Below, piece by piece: positions 48,515 to 59,945 of a DNA stretch of 64,000 nt; the first letter of the stretch is position 1, and every line of letters starts with the position of its first letter. The notes under the pieces are model-generated. The model was not told the DNA's origin and made no database searches. It saw nothing but the letters and a program-made list of their open reading frames with translations. A program made the translations under genes and the position numbers. Source of the stretch: Colwellia sp. PAMC 20917 (GTDB lineage: Bacteria > Pseudomonadota > Gammaproteobacteria > Enterobacterales > Alteromonadaceae); the NCBI RefSeq assembly GCF_001767295.1, contig NZ_CP014944.1:1302001-1366000 (forward strand), given 5' to 3'.

Positions 48515-49645
48515 ATGATTACGCGCCTTTTACAAACAACTTTTGCCCTATTACTACTTTTATCACCTGCACTAGTGAATGCTCACACCAATGAAGCTAA
48601 CCAAGCAGAGCTAAAATTACTTGCAGAGAATAACTACCAACTTAGTATCGATATTGATGTTTTGCATGTTATTAAAAGTCATCAAAAATCATCAGTAGAT
48701 GAGGCAGATTTAATTAATCATCTGAAAAACCTCTCTTTAATTGAAATAAAGCAATTACTCTCAAAAATATTGCAAATAATAAATCAACAAAGCGCTTTTA
48801 TTATTGATGAAGAAAGTGTGCTTGTTGCCCCTTTTTCAGGGCTAACGGTATTTGAATTAAAAGCAATACTTGCCGCTGACTCACCGTCTAAAACCATTAA
48901 GCTATTGTCGCAGGGTCAATTGCCACAAAAAAGTAACAACGCAGCCTTGATATTTTCGCCTATCTTAGGGGATGTCTTATTAACAGTTAGCCGTTCAGAG
49001 AAATCTTTAGTGCTATCCGGCCAGAACAGCCATCACTTTTCTATTGATGATATCAAGGGTGGTGTACGTAAACTTTCAACAACCGAAATTAAGCTGCTTA
49101 ATATTGTTGAGTATATCTATCAGGGGTTTGTCCATATTCTGCCGCAAGGGCTTGATCATATTCTCTTTGTGCTCGCGCTATTTTTATTAGCTACTAAGAC
49201 ATCGACACTGCTCTGGCAGGTAAGTGCCTTCACTCTTGCCCATACCATTACGCTAGCTTTGGGTATCTTTGGTATTATCAACCTACCTAGCAGCATTGTA
49301 GAGCCGCTTATTGCCTTATCAATTGCTTACGTGGCTATTGAGAATATTTTTTATCACAAACTGACAAAGTGGCGCTTACCCATTATCTTTGCTTTTGGTT
49401 TACTGCACGGTTTAGGGTTTGCAGCAGTACTTATTGAACTGGGCTTACCTAAGAGTGAATATGTCAGTAGCTTAATTTCATTTAATATTGGCGTTGAGTT
49501 CGGTCAAATAACGGTCATTGCCTTGGCTTTATTAGCGACGCGCTGGTTTGCTAAAAAACCTCAATATAGACAATACGTGGTGATACCGTTAAGTGCGCTT
49601 ATCGCCGTTATCGCTATTTATTGGTTTATCGAAAGAACCTTTTAA
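48515..49645 (+). CDS. HupE/UreJ-family membrane protein
   Basis: 376 residues: a signal peptide (ALLLLLSPALVNAH), a periplasmic domain of about 180 residues, and then six or so membrane segments. The membrane part has the HupE/UreJ_2 signatures FVHILPQGLDHILFVLALF, FTLAHTITLAL, VEPLIALSIAYVAIENI, GLLHGLGFAAVL and FNIGVEFGQ. Relatives are thought to be metal (nickel/cobalt) permeases or accessory proteins, but this long two-domain form is uncharacterised and no hydrogenase or urease gene is near. The start at ATG 48515 gives the signal peptide directly. Confidence 0.85.
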   Translation: MITRLLQTTFALLLLLSPALVNAHTNEANQAELKLLAENNYQLSIDIDVLHVIKSHQKSSVDEADLINHLKNLSLIEIKQLLSKILQIINQQSAFIIDEESVLVAPFSGLTVFELKAILAADSPSKTIKLLSQGQLPQKSNNAALIFSPILGDVLLTVSRSEKSLVLSGQNSHHFSIDDIKGGVRKLSTTEIKLLNIVEYIYQGFVHILPQGLDHILFVLALFLLATKTSTLLWQVSAFTLAHTITLALGIFGIINLPSSIVEPLIALSIAYVAIENIFYHKLTKWRLPIIFAFGLLHGLGFAAVLIELGLPKSEYVSSLISFNIGVEFGQITVIALALLATRWFAKKPQYRQYVVIPLSALIAVIAIYWFIERTF

Positions 49646-49694
49646 TAGGCAACACAGGACATATCGTCGTTTAACATTGAGCAGTAAAATGAAC

Positions 49695-49733
49695 AACGGC
49701 CTTAAACCTACTTTATAGAGATTTAAGACCGTT
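49695..49733 (-). terminator. Stem-loop between the HupE-like gene and metH
   Basis: 12-bp stem AACGGCCTTAAA / TTTAAGACCGTT with one mismatch (a G-U pair if read on the minus strand) and a 15-base loop. The T-run is poor. Probably the metH terminator. Confidence 0.5.
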
Positions 49734-49766
49734 GCCGTATAAACTAATTGATAATGACTTTATTAA

Positions 49767-52700
49767 TTACTCAGGTTCATAATCCAAGTTAGCTGACAGC
49801 CAACGCTCGGCTTGTGGCAATGTCATCCCTTTGCGAGTAGCATAATTAATCACTTGGTCTTTAGCGACTTTAGCGACCGCAAAATACTTTGATTCTGGGT
49901 GAGCAAAGTACCAACCACTAACCGCAGCTCCAGGCCACATGGCAAAACTTGAGGTGAGCTCCATGCCGATGTTTTCTTCAACATTGAGTAGTTCCCACAA
50001 CAAACCTTTTTCAGTATGCTCTGGGCAGGCAGGATAACCGGGCGCAGGTCTGATACCTTGATATTTTTCACGAATTAAATCGTCATTAGCAAGCGACTCT
50101 TCAGGAGCATATCCCCAGTATTCTTTGCGAATTTTTTCATGGAGATATTCAGCACTCGCTTCTGCTAATCGGTCGGCAACCGCTTTAACTAAAATACTAT
50201 TGTAGTCATCATGTTGAGCAGCGAACTCCTTCACTAGCTCGTCACAACCATAACCTGCAGATACCGCGAAAGCACCAACATAATCTTTAATACCCGACGT
50301 TTTATCCGCGATATAATCAGCCAAACAACGGTTAAACTGCCCTGCTGGTTTTTTACTTTGTTGACGCAATTGATGTAATTTCATCAATTGCTTATCTCGG
50401 TTTTCATCTGCAAATAATATTAAATCATCTTTTTGACGATGAGCTGGAAACAGACCAAAAACCGCTTTTGCGGTTAACTTTTTACTGTTAATAATATCGT
50501 CTAATAAAGCATTAGCATCATTAAATAGATTAGTTGCCTCTTCGCCGACTACTTCGTGTCGTAAAATAAGCGGATACTTGCCTGATAACTGCCAAGTCAT
50601 GAAAAATGGCGTCCAATCGATGTAGTTTCGAATGACATTTAAATCAAGATCATCAAGTACCGTAACACCAAGTTTATTGGGTATTTTAGGGATATAGTTT
50701 TCAAAACTTATCGGCGCAGCATTGGCGCGTGCATCTTCTAGTGATATTAAGCTTGAACGTGGTCCTTTTTTATAATGACGCTCTCGCACCCGCGCATATT
50801 CATCATCTTGACGCGCTAAAAATGCCGCACGTTTCTCACTGTCATCTGAAAGTAAGGTACTAACGACTGAAACTGAACGTGACGCATTAGGCACATATAT
50901 AACCGGATGTTGATATTGTTGCTCTATTTTAACGGCAGTATGAGCTTTTGATGTTGTCGCGCCACCAATAAGTAACGGCAAGTCAAAATTAAGACGTTTC
51001 ATTTCTTTAGCAACATGCACCATTTCATCAAGTGACGGTGTTATCAAACCTGATAATCCAATCACATCGACCTTTTCGGCTTTCGCCACGCGTAAGATAT
51101 CATCACAAGAAACCATGACACCTAAATCAATAATTTCGTAGTTGTTACACTGTAAAACAACCCCGACTATATTTTTACCAATATCGTGGACATCACCCTT
51201 TACTGTTGCCAGTAAGATTTTACCATTTGATTTAATTTCAGTTTTTTCAGCTTCAATAAATGGATTTAAATGAGCAACAGCTTGTTTCATCACGCGGGCT
51301 GATTTTACCACTTGTGGCAGAAACATTTCGCCAGCACCAAATAAATCGCCAACGGTATTCATACCATCCATTAATGGTCCTTCAATAACATCAAGAGGCC
51401 GTTCAGCCACTAGCCTTGCTGCTTCAGTATCTTCGACAATAAATTCATTAATGCCTTTAACCAAAGAGTATTCTAAACGCTCTTTAATCGGTAGCTCACG
51501 CCAGGTTAAATCAGCCTTATTGTTTTTGCTCCCCGCTTGCCCGCGATAAGACTCAGCCACATCAAGTAAGCGTTCTGTTGCATCGTCATCGCTATTTTGT
51601 ATAACATCTTCAACAGCAAGGCGGAGATCGTCAGGAATATCTGAATAAATAGCTAACTGACCTGCATTTACAATGCCCATGTCCATACCATTTTTTATTG
51701 CGTGGTATAAAAACACCGCATGAATCGCTTCACGTACTGGGTTATTACCACGAAATGAAAATGATACGTTAGAAACACCGCCCGAAATCATCGCATGAGG
51801 CAGGTTTTCTTTTATATCGGCAACCGCTTCAATAAAATCTACCGCATAGTTATTATGCTCTTCGATACCGGTTGCTACCGCAAAGATATTGGGATCAAAG
51901 ATAATGTCTTCTGCAGGAAAGCCTATTTCATTGACTAAAATTTCATAAGCACGTTTACATATTTCATACTTACGTACCCGTGTGTCTGCTTGACCTTGTT
52001 CATCGAAGGCCATAACAATAACAGCCGCGCCATAACGGCGTAATAGTTCAGCTTGTTTACGGAAGTTTTCTTCGCCCTCTTTCAAGCTGATTGAGTTAAC
52101 AACCCCTTTGCCCTGAATACATTTCAAGCCTTCTTCTAAAATATCCCATTTAGAAGAATCAAGCATAATAGGCACTTTCGCGATATCTGGCTCACCAGCA
52201 ATTAAATTCAAATAACGGATCATCGCCGCTTTTGAATCAAGCATGCCTTCATCCATATTTATATCTATAATTTGCGCGCCATTGGCAACTTGTTGCAGGG
52301 CAACGGCGACGGCTTGTTCGTAATTTTCTTCGGTAATTAAGCGCTTAAATACTGCAGAGCCAGTAACATTGGTTCGTTCGCCAACGTTAACAAATAATGA
52401 ACTTTCCTCTATGGTTAATGCTTCAAGCCCGGACAAACGACAAGCAATTTTCCTGGCGCTGATTTCCCTAGGTTTTACATTGGCAACCGCATCCGCCATA
52501 CCTTTTATGTGCGCTGGCGTTGTACCACAACAGCCACCAATAATGTTAAGGAATCCCGATTCAGCCCACTCATTGACATGAACATTCATATCTTCGACGC
52601 TGAAATCGTATTCACCAAAGGCATTAGGCAAACCTGCATTAGGATGAGCTGAAACAGCAAAGTCTGATATTCGACTCAATTCTGCCACATATTGTCTTAG

Positions 52701-53465
52701 TTCAACCGGACCTAATGCACAGTTTAAACCAAATGAAATAGGTTTTGCGTGGCGCAATGAATTATAAAAAGCTTCGGTGGTTTGCCCAGACAACGTTCTG
52801 CCTGATGCATCAGTAATGGTACCAGATACCATTACAGGTAAACGTAACTGTAATTCATCAAAAACAGTTTCAACCGCAAAAATAGCCGCTTTAGCATTTA
52901 AGGTATCAAAGATAGTCTCAATAAGAATAATATCTGAGCCACCTTCAATCAGTGCTTTCGTTGATTCTATGTAGGCATCTTTTAATTGATCAAAAGTCAC
53001 ATTACGATAAGCAGGATCGTTAACATCGGGTGAAATAGAACATGTTCTGTTCGTTGGCCCTAAAACGCCGGCAACAAACCTTGGCTTATTAGGGTTTTTA
53101 GCGGTGAATTCATCCGCTGCTGCACGGGCTATTTGTGCCGCCGCTAAATTGATTGCCGCACTGTAAGACTGCATATCGTAATCTGCCATCGCAATCGTGG
53201 TGGCATTAAAAGTATTCGTTTCAAGAATATCAGCACCCGCTTCAAGGTATTCATAGTGAATAGCTTTAATTACCTCGGGCTGTGTAAGCACTAACATATC
53301 ATTATTGCCTTTGACATCAAGATGCCAATCAGCAAATTGTTCACCTCGATAATCTTGTTCTTCAAATTTATAGGCTTGGATCATCGTTCCCATAGCACCA
53401 TCTAAAATAAGAATTCTTTTTTGTATTTGTTGCTCAAGACGACTAAATGATGCTGATTTTTTCAT
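49767..53465 (-). CDS. metH: Cobalamin-dependent methionine synthase
   Basis: 1,232 residues with all four modules. The homocysteine domain has zinc cysteines in FGLNCALGP and [13 protein letters not shown]. The methyltetrahydrofolate domain has [14 protein letters not shown]. The cobalamin domain has [14 protein letters not shown], where the histidine is the lower cobalt ligand, then [12 protein letters not shown]. The reactivation domain binds SAM and ends [13 protein letters not shown]. It makes methionine from homocysteine with B12. It follows metA by 59 bases on the same strand, so the two probably share the MetJ-controlled promoter. No cobalamin riboswitch was recognised. Confidence 0.98.
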   Translation of the reverse strand: MKKSASFSRLEQQIQKRILILDGAMGTMIQAYKFEEQDYRGEQFADWHLDVKGNNDMLVLTQPEVIKAIHYEYLEAGADILETNTFNATTIAMADYDMQSYSAAINLAAAQIARAAADEFTAKNPNKPRFVAGVLGPTNRTCSISPDVNDPAYRNVTFDQLKDAYIESTKALIEGGSDIILIETIFDTLNAKAAIFAVETVFDELQLRLPVMVSGTITDASGRTLSGQTTEAFYNSLRHAKPISFGLNCALGPVELRQYVAELSRISDFAVSAHPNAGLPNAFGEYDFSVEDMNVHVNEWAESGFLNIIGGCCGTTPAHIKGMADAVANVKPREISARKIACRLSGLEALTIEESSLFVNVGERTNVTGSAVFKRLITEENYEQAVAVALQQVANGAQIIDINMDEGMLDSKAAMIRYLNLIAGEPDIAKVPIMLDSSKWDILEEGLKCIQGKGVVNSISLKEGEENFRKQAELLRRYGAAVIVMAFDEQGQADTRVRKYEICKRAYEILVNEIGFPAEDIIFDPNIFAVATGIEEHNNYAVDFIEAVADIKENLPHAMISGGVSNVSFSFRGNNPVREAIHAVFLYHAIKNGMDMGIVNAGQLAIYSDIPDDLRLAVEDVIQNSDDDATERLLDVAESYRGQAGSKNNKADLTWRELPIKERLEYSLVKGINEFIVEDTEAARLVAERPLDVIEGPLMDGMNTVGDLFGAGEMFLPQVVKSARVMKQAVAHLNPFIEAEKTEIKSNGKILLATVKGDVHDIGKNIVGVVLQCNNYEIIDLGVMVSCDDILRVAKAEKVDVIGLSGLITPSLDEMVHVAKEMKRLNFDLPLLIGGATTSKAHTAVKIEQQYQHPVIYVPNASRSVSVVSTLLSDDSEKRAAFLARQDDEYARVRERHYKKGPRSSLISLEDARANAAPISFENYIPKIPNKLGVTVLDDLDLNVIRNYIDWTPFFMTWQLSGKYPLILRHEVVGEEATNLFNDANALLDDIINSKKLTAKAVFGLFPAHRQKDDLILFADENRDKQLMKLHQLRQQSKKPAGQFNRCLADYIADKTSGIKDYVGAFAVSAGYGCDELVKEFAAQHDDYNSILVKAVADRLAEASAEYLHEKIRKEYWGYAPEESLANDDLIREKYQGIRPAPGYPACPEHTEKGLLWELLNVEENIGMELTSSFAMWPGAAVSGWYFAHPESKYFAVAKVAKDQVINYATRKGMTLPQAERWLSANLDYEPE

Positions 53466-53524
53466 ACGATTTCTCTACTTTTACTTTCAAACTTAATTTA
53501 ATGACTAGATATATCCGACACTGT

Positions 53525-54472
53525 TTATATTTCTGCGTCTGGGTGTATTGCTTTAATATTTGTTGCATCTAGCTTGTACGGTGTGATCTGATAAACATAA
53601 TAGTTTAACCAATTAGTAAATAATAAACTGGCATGACTACGCCATGAACTGTGTGGCACTTTTGTTATATCATCATTAATATAATAATTATTGGGCATAA
53701 CTGCATTAACATCAGCCTTAAGATCACGTTGAAACTCTTCATCTAGCGTAGTTGAGTCATATTCTGGATGTCCGGTTAAATAGACTTGCTGTTTATTTTT
53801 GCTCGCGACCACATAAACGCCTGCTTGAGGAGATTCGGCAATAATCTTTAATTCAGGAATTGACAGGTAATCAGACTTATCAATATATCCAAATCGTGAG
53901 TGTGGGACATTAAAAAATTCTTCAAATCCGCGGGTAAGCTGTTCTTTTTGATCAACAGGGCTATGCTGAAAAACACCGGATAATTTTTCTTTTCTTAAAT
54001 GTCGTCGCAATCCATAGTGATGATATAGAGCGGCATGAGCAGCCCAACAAGAAAACATTGTTGAGGTGACATTTTCTTCAGCCCAATCAAATATTTCACA
54101 AATTTTATCCCAGAAAGTTACTTTTTCGTATTCCATTAACGCCAATGGTGCACCGGTTATAATTAAGCCATCGTATTGAGTATTCTTAATGTCATCAAAG
54201 AGACGGTAAAAATTATCTAAGTGCTCTTTCGGCGTATGTTTAGATTCATTGGCGTGAATACGCACAAAATCGACATTTATTTGTAAAGGTGTATTAGACA
54301 ATACCCGTAATATTTGAACTTCTGTTTCAATTTTATTAGGCATTAGATTAAGAATAGCGACTTTCATTGGGCGAATTTCTTGACTTGCCGCTCTACGCTC
54401 AGACATTACAAAAATATTTTCTTCACCTAAAATAGACAAAGCAGGTAATAAATCTGGAATTTTAATGGGCAT
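53525..54472 (-). CDS. metA: Homoserine O-succinyltransferase (MetA family)
   Basis: The first committed step of methionine synthesis: acylation of homoserine. 315 residues beginning MPIKIPDLLPALSILGEENI with the early IRPMKVAILNLMPNKIETE segment. The catalytic cysteine is in TSTMFSCWAAHAALYHHYG (about 142), the histidine in VYLTGHPEYD (about 235) and the glutamate two residues later. Succinyl- or acetyl-CoA use cannot be told from these motifs alone. Precedes metH; MetJ boxes lie on its promoter 150-200 bases upstream. Confidence 0.95.
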   Translation of the reverse strand: MPIKIPDLLPALSILGEENIFVMSERRAASQEIRPMKVAILNLMPNKIETEVQILRVLSNTPLQINVDFVRIHANESKHTPKEHLDNFYRLFDDIKNTQYDGLIITGAPLALMEYEKVTFWDKICEIFDWAEENVTSTMFSCWAAHAALYHHYGLRRHLRKEKLSGVFQHSPVDQKEQLTRGFEEFFNVPHSRFGYIDKSDYLSIPELKIIAESPQAGVYVVASKNKQQVYLTGHPEYDSTTLDEEFQRDLKADVNAVMPNNYYINDDITKVPHSSWRSHASLLFTNWLNYYVYQITPYKLDATNIKAIHPDAEI

Positions 54473-54860
54473 AGCGTTTACCTAATCAAATAATGTCAAA
54501 CAAGCATGAACACTTCGTTCTCTACTTTCATTTATTAACTTATATTCGGGCTACCAATCAACATACAGGTTTCGACTAACTCAAGCACTACGAATGATAA
54601 CGGATATATAAATATTATCATTTTATGGTACGTGGATTTTTAGCTATGTCAACATCTAAACGTATAGACGTCTATAATGTTTTTTACGTTAATATTATTT
54701 GTCATCTATAACCCTAGCAAGTAAATATTGTTGGAACTAGCCTAGTAGAGTGCTATGTAGAAAAACGGGGAGGTATTCGGTCAGTAAGTACGCTTAGGCA
54801 AAATACTATATCCGCCTATTAAAGAACGATGGAATAAGAGAGAAAAGTCATTAATTAGAT
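54473..54860. other. metA leader and intergenic region up to recA
   Basis: It contains the metA promoter and MetJ boxes (54625-54673), a leader of about 145 bases to metA with no riboswitch I can recognise, and from 54682 to 54860 about 180 bases with no gene or identifiable element. Confidence 0.5.
54625..54673 (-). promoter_or_regulatory. metA promoter overlapped by tandem MetJ boxes
   Basis: Promoter on the minus strand: TTGACA (54647-54652), 16 bases, TACCAT (54625-54630). Three consecutive 8-base MetJ boxes read on the plus strand: CAACATCT (54650-54657), AAACGTAT (54658-54665) and AGACGTCT (54666-54673). The last is the perfect consensus. The boxes touch the -35 element, as expected for repression by MetJ with SAM. 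Confidence 0.78.
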
Positions 54861-54890
54861 ATAAAAAAGCCACTGTAAATACAGTGGCTT
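54861..54890 (-). terminator. recA terminator
   Basis: 10-bp stem AAGCCACTGT / ACAGTGGCTT with loop AAAT. On the minus strand it is followed by TTTTATATC. Directly after recA. Confidence 0.88.
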
Positions 54891-54921
54891 AATAATCGTT
54901 TAAACTTTTAATGTTTAATGT

Positions 54922-55959
54922 TTATTCTACGGCTTCTTCTTCTTTAGCTGGTTTGTCACTTGCTCTTACACTTTTAATTAACAGTAAGTCGCGTAAACGC
55001 TTATCAAGCTCTTTTGCCATTTCAGGTTTTTCTGCTAAAGATTTAGCCGCATTTGCTTTACCTTGGCCAATACGATCGCCATTGTAGCTATACCAAGAAC
55101 CGGCTTTTTCAACCATGTTATGCAAAACACCTAAATCAATTAATTCACCTAAGCTGTTAATACCTTCGCCATATAAAATCTGAAATTCTGCTTGTTTAAA
55201 AGGAGGTGCTATTTTGTTTTTAACCACTTTTACGCGGGTTTCGTTACCAATAATTTCGTCGCCTGCTTTTACAGCGCCGATACGTCGAATATCTAAACGA
55301 ACAGAAGCATAAAACTTAAGTGCATTACCACCCGTTGTAGTTTCAGGGCTACCAAACATTACACCAATTTTCATACGAATTTGGTTAATGAAAATAATCA
55401 TGGTATTTGATTTTTTCAAGTTACCCGTTAACTTACGCATTGCTTGTGAAAGCATACGGGCTTGTAAACCCATGTGTGAGTCGCCCATATCGCCTTCAAT
55501 TTCAGCTTTGGGTGTAAGGGCAGCAACAGAATCGACAACAATAACGTCTATAGCTCCTGAACGCGTTAGCATGTCACAAATTTCCAATGCTTGCTCACCG
55601 GTATCAGGCTGAGAAACAAGTAATTCGTTGATGTTAACACCTAACTTTTCAGCATAAATAGGGTCAAGTGCATGCTCAGCATCAACAAAGGCACAAACTT
55701 TACCGTTACGCTGAGCTTCAGCAATAACTTCAAGCGTTAGCGTTGTTTTACCACTTGATTCAGGACCATAAATTTCAACAACACGCCCAAGTGGCAAACC
55801 ACCCGCACCGAGTGCAACATCAAGCGCCAATGAACCTGTAGAAATGGTTTCAACATCCATGGTGTTATTATCACCAAGCTTCATAATTGAGCCTTTACCA
55901 AATTGTCTTTCGATTTGGCTTAATGCTGCTGCTAATGCTTTTTCTTTATCGTCTTTCAT
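54922..55959 (-). CDS. recA: Recombinase RecA
   Basis: 345 residues, normal length. The Walker A motif is [14 protein letters not shown] (about 67), with the MAW-type Walker [19 protein letters not shown] (about 140-157), the L2 loop and the [19 protein letters not shown] segment. The C-terminus is acidic ([10 protein letters not shown]), as in other RecA proteins. It catalyses strand exchange and stimulates LexA self-cleavage. Its promoter carries a LexA box. No recX follows directly; mutS is divergent. Confidence 0.99.
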   Translation of the reverse strand: MKDDKEKALAAALSQIERQFGKGSIMKLGDNNTMDVETISTGSLALDVALGAGGLPLGRVVEIYGPESSGKTTLTLEVIAEAQRNGKVCAFVDAEHALDPIYAEKLGVNINELLVSQPDTGEQALEICDMLTRSGAIDVIVVDSVAALTPKAEIEGDMGDSHMGLQARMLSQAMRKLTGNLKKSNTMIIFINQIRMKIGVMFGSPETTTGGNALKFYASVRLDIRRIGAVKAGDEIIGNETRVKVVKNKIAPPFKQAEFQILYGEGINSLGELIDLGVLHNMVEKAGSWYSYNGDRIGQGKANAAKSLAEKPEMAKELDKRLRDLLLIKSVRASDKPAKEEEAVE

Positions 55960-56002
55960 GTTTGTTCCGCCGATGTTGCTAAGATTTCGTTTTGATTAAG
56001 CA

Positions 56003-56030
56003 AGTATACTGTATGACCGTACAGTATCAA
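56003..56030 (-). promoter_or_regulatory. recA promoter with LexA box
   Basis: On the minus strand -35 TTGATA (56025-56030) and -10 TATACT (56003-56008) enclose a 16-base spacer. That spacer (56009-56024) is itself the SOS box CTGT-N8-ACAG. Repressor binding would cover the whole promoter. Confidence 0.9.
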
Positions 56031-56278
56031 GCTTTTTTACAACTATTTTAATTATATTATCAAAAGTAAAACAAGGAGACTTTTAAGTTATTGATAAAAA
56101 TAAGAATAAACAACAACAGTAACTTTTAGCCATTACCCGACAAAAAGTTACTATTTATATTATTACTGTAAAATAATCGCATAAACATTATCGTATTCAG
56201 TAAAAACTTTAGTTAAATAAATAGAGTCTAAATTTGCCAGTTATGACATAATTACCACCTTACTCTTTCATTGAACTT

Positions 56279-58876
56279 ATGAGTTACCGCATAGAAATGA
56301 CCACAGCAAACTTAGACTTATCCTCACACACCCCTATGATGCGCCAGTACTTAACCATTAAAGCTGAGTTCCCTCATATTTTAATTTTTTATCGCATGGG
56401 TGACTTTTACGAGTTATTTTTTGATGATGCGAAAAAAGCATCTGATTTGCTCGATATTTCATTAACCGCTCGCGGCAAGACAGGTGGCAATGCAATACCT
56501 ATGGCGGGCGTTCCCTATCATGCGGTGGAGAATTATCTAGCAAAATTAGTACAACTGGGTGAATCTGTTGCCATTTGTGAACAAATTGGTGACCCAGCAA
56601 CCAGCAAAGGTCCTGTTGAACGTAAAGTTGTTAGGGTTATTACTCCAGGTACGGTGAGTGATGAAGCATTATTACTTGATAAGCATGACAACCTAATTGT
56701 TGCGGTAAGTGAAGGTAATAATAAGTCATCGCAACGCTTTGGACTGTCTTATCTTGATATGACCAGTGGCCGCTTTGTACTGACTGAGCCAAATACCATT
56801 GAACAGTTACAAGCTGAACTACAGCGTTTATCTCCTGCTGAATTACTCTACAGTGAATCGTTCTCAGCGCCAGAGTTACTAAAAGGCTATCAAGGATTAA
56901 GAAGAAGACCTGAATGGGAGTTTGATTTAGACACAGCCACTAATTTACTCAATACACAATTTGGCACTAAAGAACTTTCTGGCTTTGGTGTTGGTGATAA
57001 ATCATTAGGCTTAATGGCCGCTGGTTGTTTATTTCAATATGTAAAAGAATGTCAACGCAGTGCGCTTCCTCACATTCGAGCCATTATTTGTGAGTCTTCT
57101 GCTTCTGGTGTCATTTTAGATGCGGCAACTCGTCGTAATTTAGAACTCACCCAAAACTTACAAGGTGGCTTTGAAAATACCCTAGCATCGGTTTTAGACA
57201 AATCAGCGACACCAATGGGCTCTAGATTACTAAAACGTTGGTTACATTTTCCATTACGTGATTTAAACATATTAACTGCACGTCAAAATGCAATTAGTGA
57301 GTTATTGTCACAAGATTTAACGACTGAATTATTTAGCCAACTTAAATCTTTTGGTGATATTGAGCGTATTGTTTCTCGCATTGCCTTACGCTCTGCGCGT
57401 CCAAGAGATTTTGCTCGTTTACGTAATGCTTTAAGTCAATTGCCTGATCTTCAGCAACATTTACAAACTTGTCAGCAAGCACATATCACTGAATTAGCGT
57501 CAAAAAGCTTTCCAATACCCGACTTACACGGCTTATTACAGCATGCTTTAGTTGAAAACCCACCCGTTCTTATCCGTGATGGTGGCGTTATTGCCAAAGG
57601 CTATCATGAAGAGCTTGATGTCTTACGTGACTTAAGTGATGGTGCAACTGAATTTCTTGCTCAACTCGAAGCGCGTGAAAAAGAACGTACCGGTATTAGT
57701 TCCTTAAAAGTAGGCTATAACAGGGTTCATGGCTTCTTTATTGAAATGAGTCGTACTGCCGCGAACGATGTACCTGATGATTATATTCGCCGACAAACCT
57801 TAAAAAATAATGAACGTTTTATTACCGATGAACTAAAACAACATGAAGAAAAAGTGCTTAGCGCACAGAGTAAGTTTCTCGCCTTAGAAAAACGTTTATA
57901 TGATGAATTGTTCGATTTAGTGTTACCTGATTTAGAAAAACTGCAATTACTTGCTCAAGCTGTCGCAGAACTAGACGTTTTAAATACCTTTGCAGAACGC
58001 GCAGAAAGCCTAAATTATGTTAAACCAAGTTTAAGCCAAAATGACGGTATTGAGATTAAAGGCGGTCGTCATCCTGTCGTTGAGTTAATGACTAGTGAGC
58101 CCTTTATTGCTAATCCAGTGACATTAAATAATGAACGTAAGATGTTGATCATTACCGGTCCTAATATGGGCGGTAAATCTACCTATATGCGCCAAACAGC
58201 GCTCATTGTTTTATTAGCTCATATTGGTTGTTATGTCCCTGCTGATGCGGCAAATATTAGTATGGTTGATCGAATATTCACCCGTATTGGCGCTTCTGAC
58301 GACCTAGCGAGTGGTCGTTCAACCTTTATGGTTGAAATGACAGAAACCGCAAACATTCTCCATAATGCAACAGAAAAAAGTTTAGTGTTACTTGATGAAA
58401 TAGGCAGAGGAACCAGTACTTATGACGGTTTATCTCTTGCTTGGGCGTGCGCTGAAATGCTGGCGATTAAAACTAAAGCCTTTACTTTATTCGCTAGCCA
58501 TTATTTTGAGCTAACCCTGTTAGCCGATCAGATACCAAGCTTGGTTAATGTTCATTTAGATGCGGTTGAACATGGTGATACCATCGTGTTTATGCATACC
58601 GTTCAAGAAGGCGCGGCAAGTAAGAGCTTTGGCTTACAGGTTGCACAACTTGCTGGTGTGCCTAAGACCGTTATTCAACGGGCTAAACAACGCTTAGCTG
58701 AACTGGAAAGACAACAAGCTCCTTCTGTTATCAATGTTGAACAACAACCCTTCGAGCAACTTTCATTTATTGATAACACTCACCCCGTACTCGAATCATT
58801 GTCATCAATTGATGTAAACGATTTAACCCCCAAACAAGCATTGGATTTATTATTTGAGTTTAAAAGTAAAATGTAG
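56279..58876 (+). CDS. mutS: DNA mismatch repair protein MutS
   Basis: 865 residues. The mismatch-reading F-x-E motif is in [13 protein letters not shown] (about residues 38-50), the ATPase Walker A is [13 protein letters not shown] (about 622), and the Walker [20 protein letters not shown] follows. A C-terminal tetramerisation tail is present ([16 protein letters not shown]). The start at 56279 (MSYRIEM) or 56297 (MTTANLDL) cannot be decided; neither has a strong ribosome site. Divergent from recA, converging on rpoS, the order known in Shewanella and relatives. Confidence 0.98.
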   Translation: MSYRIEMTTANLDLSSHTPMMRQYLTIKAEFPHILIFYRMGDFYELFFDDAKKASDLLDISLTARGKTGGNAIPMAGVPYHAVENYLAKLVQLGESVAICEQIGDPATSKGPVERKVVRVITPGTVSDEALLLDKHDNLIVAVSEGNNKSSQRFGLSYLDMTSGRFVLTEPNTIEQLQAELQRLSPAELLYSESFSAPELLKGYQGLRRRPEWEFDLDTATNLLNTQFGTKELSGFGVGDKSLGLMAAGCLFQYVKECQRSALPHIRAIICESSASGVILDAATRRNLELTQNLQGGFENTLASVLDKSATPMGSRLLKRWLHFPLRDLNILTARQNAISELLSQDLTTELFSQLKSFGDIERIVSRIALRSARPRDFARLRNALSQLPDLQQHLQTCQQAHITELASKSFPIPDLHGLLQHALVENPPVLIRDGGVIAKGYHEELDVLRDLSDGATEFLAQLEAREKERTGISSLKVGYNRVHGFFIEMSRTAANDVPDDYIRRQTLKNNERFITDELKQHEEKVLSAQSKFLALEKRLYDELFDLVLPDLEKLQLLAQAVAELDVLNTFAERAESLNYVKPSLSQNDGIEIKGGRHPVVELMTSEPFIANPVTLNNERKMLIITGPNMGGKSTYMRQTALIVLLAHIGCYVPADAANISMVDRIFTRIGASDDLASGRSTFMVEMTETANILHNATEKSLVLLDEIGRGTSTYDGLSLAWACAEMLAIKTKAFTLFASHYFELTLLADQIPSLVNVHLDAVEHGDTIVFMHTVQEGAASKSFGLQVAQLAGVPKTVIQRAKQRLAELERQQAPSVINVEQQPFEQLSFIDNTHPVLESLSSIDVNDLTPKQALDLLFEFKSKM

Positions 58877-58891
58877 CTCTTAATAATAAGT

Positions 58892-58922
58892 AAAAAAAAA
58901 CCAGCAATTGCTGGTTTTTTTT
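58892..58922. terminator. Bidirectional terminator between mutS and rpoS
   Basis: Perfect palindrome CCAGCAATTGCTGG flanked by a run of A (left) and T (right). Confidence 0.9.
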
Positions 58923-58938
58923 ATCGAAGCTAAAATAT

Positions 58939-59862
58939 CTACGCTTGAAACAAGGCCTCAATTGATAAGTCTTGTTGACTTAAAATATCGCGTAAACGCT
59001 TAAGCGCTTCAACTTGAATTTGACGAACACGTTCACGTGTTAAACCAATTTCTACACCAACATCTTCTAATGTCGCCGCTTCATATCCTAATAAGCCAAA
59101 ACGACGGGCAAGCACTTCACGTTGCTTAGAGTTAAGTTCGTTTAACCAGTGGATAATATTATTTTTAATATCGGATGTTTGCAAGCTACCTTCTGGACCA
59201 CCACTTTTATCATCAGGGATCACATCAAGTAATACTTTATCGTTTTCACCACCGAAAGGTGAATCGACTGAGGTCATACGTTCATTTAGACGTAGCATTT
59301 TAGTGACATTAGCGACTGGTACATCAAGCGCTTCAGCAATATCTTCTGCGGTAGGTTCGTGATCAAGCTTTTGCACTAGTTCACGCGAAGTGCGTAAATA
59401 AATATTGAGTTCTTTAACGACATGGATAGGGAGACGAATAGTGCGGGTTTGATTCATAATGGCACGTTCAATCGTTTGACGTATCCACCATGTTGCATAA
59501 GTTGAAAAACGAAATCCACGTTCGGGATCAAATTTTTCTACCGCGCGGATCAAGCCTAAGTTACCTTCTTCAATAAGGTCAAGTAAGGGCAAACCACGAT
59601 TATTATAACGACGAGAAATTTTAACAACTAAACGCAGATTACTTTCGATCATGCGTTTTCTTGAGGGTTCGTCACCTTTAAGGGCAAGGCGAGAAAAGTA
59701 CACTTCTTCTTCAGCGCTAAGTAATGGAGAAAATCCAATTTCGCTTAAATACAATTGAGTGGCGTCTAAATTCGATGGTACATCTTCTCTATCTTTAGAT
59801 GATGCTCTAGTTGATTCTTTCTTATCTACACTAGTACTTATCAATTCTTTTTCTATACCCAT
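58939..59862 (-). CDS. rpoS: Stationary-phase sigma factor RpoS
   Basis: 307 residues from the ATG at 59862 (MGIEKELIS), chosen because GGAGA lies six bases upstream; an in-frame ATG at 59892 has none. Regions: 1.2 ([21 protein letters not shown]), 2 ([38 protein letters not shown], with the -10 reading segment [17 protein letters not shown]), 3 and 4.2 ([25 protein letters not shown]). The [26 protein letters not shown] region and the nlpD position separate it from RpoD and RpoH. Lies downstream of nlpD, whose coding part often contains the main rpoS promoter. Confidence 0.96.
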   Translation of the reverse strand: MGIEKELISTSVDKKESTRASSKDREDVPSNLDATQLYLSEIGFSPLLSAEEEVYFSRLALKGDEPSRKRMIESNLRLVVKISRRYNNRGLPLLDLIEEGNLGLIRAVEKFDPERGFRFSTYATWWIRQTIERAIMNQTRTIRLPIHVVKELNIYLRTSRELVQKLDHEPTAEDIAEALDVPVANVTKMLRLNERMTSVDSPFGGENDKVLLDVIPDDKSGGPEGSLQTSDIKNNIIHWLNELNSKQREVLARRFGLLGYEAATLEDVGVEIGLTRERVRQIQVEALKRLRDILSQQDLSIEALFQA

Positions 59863-59945
59863 GCTGTATCTCCAATGATTTAGCAATGCCAACTATCAAT
59901 GATTAAATATGCAAACCAACTCCAATTTATTATTATTATTTGTTG

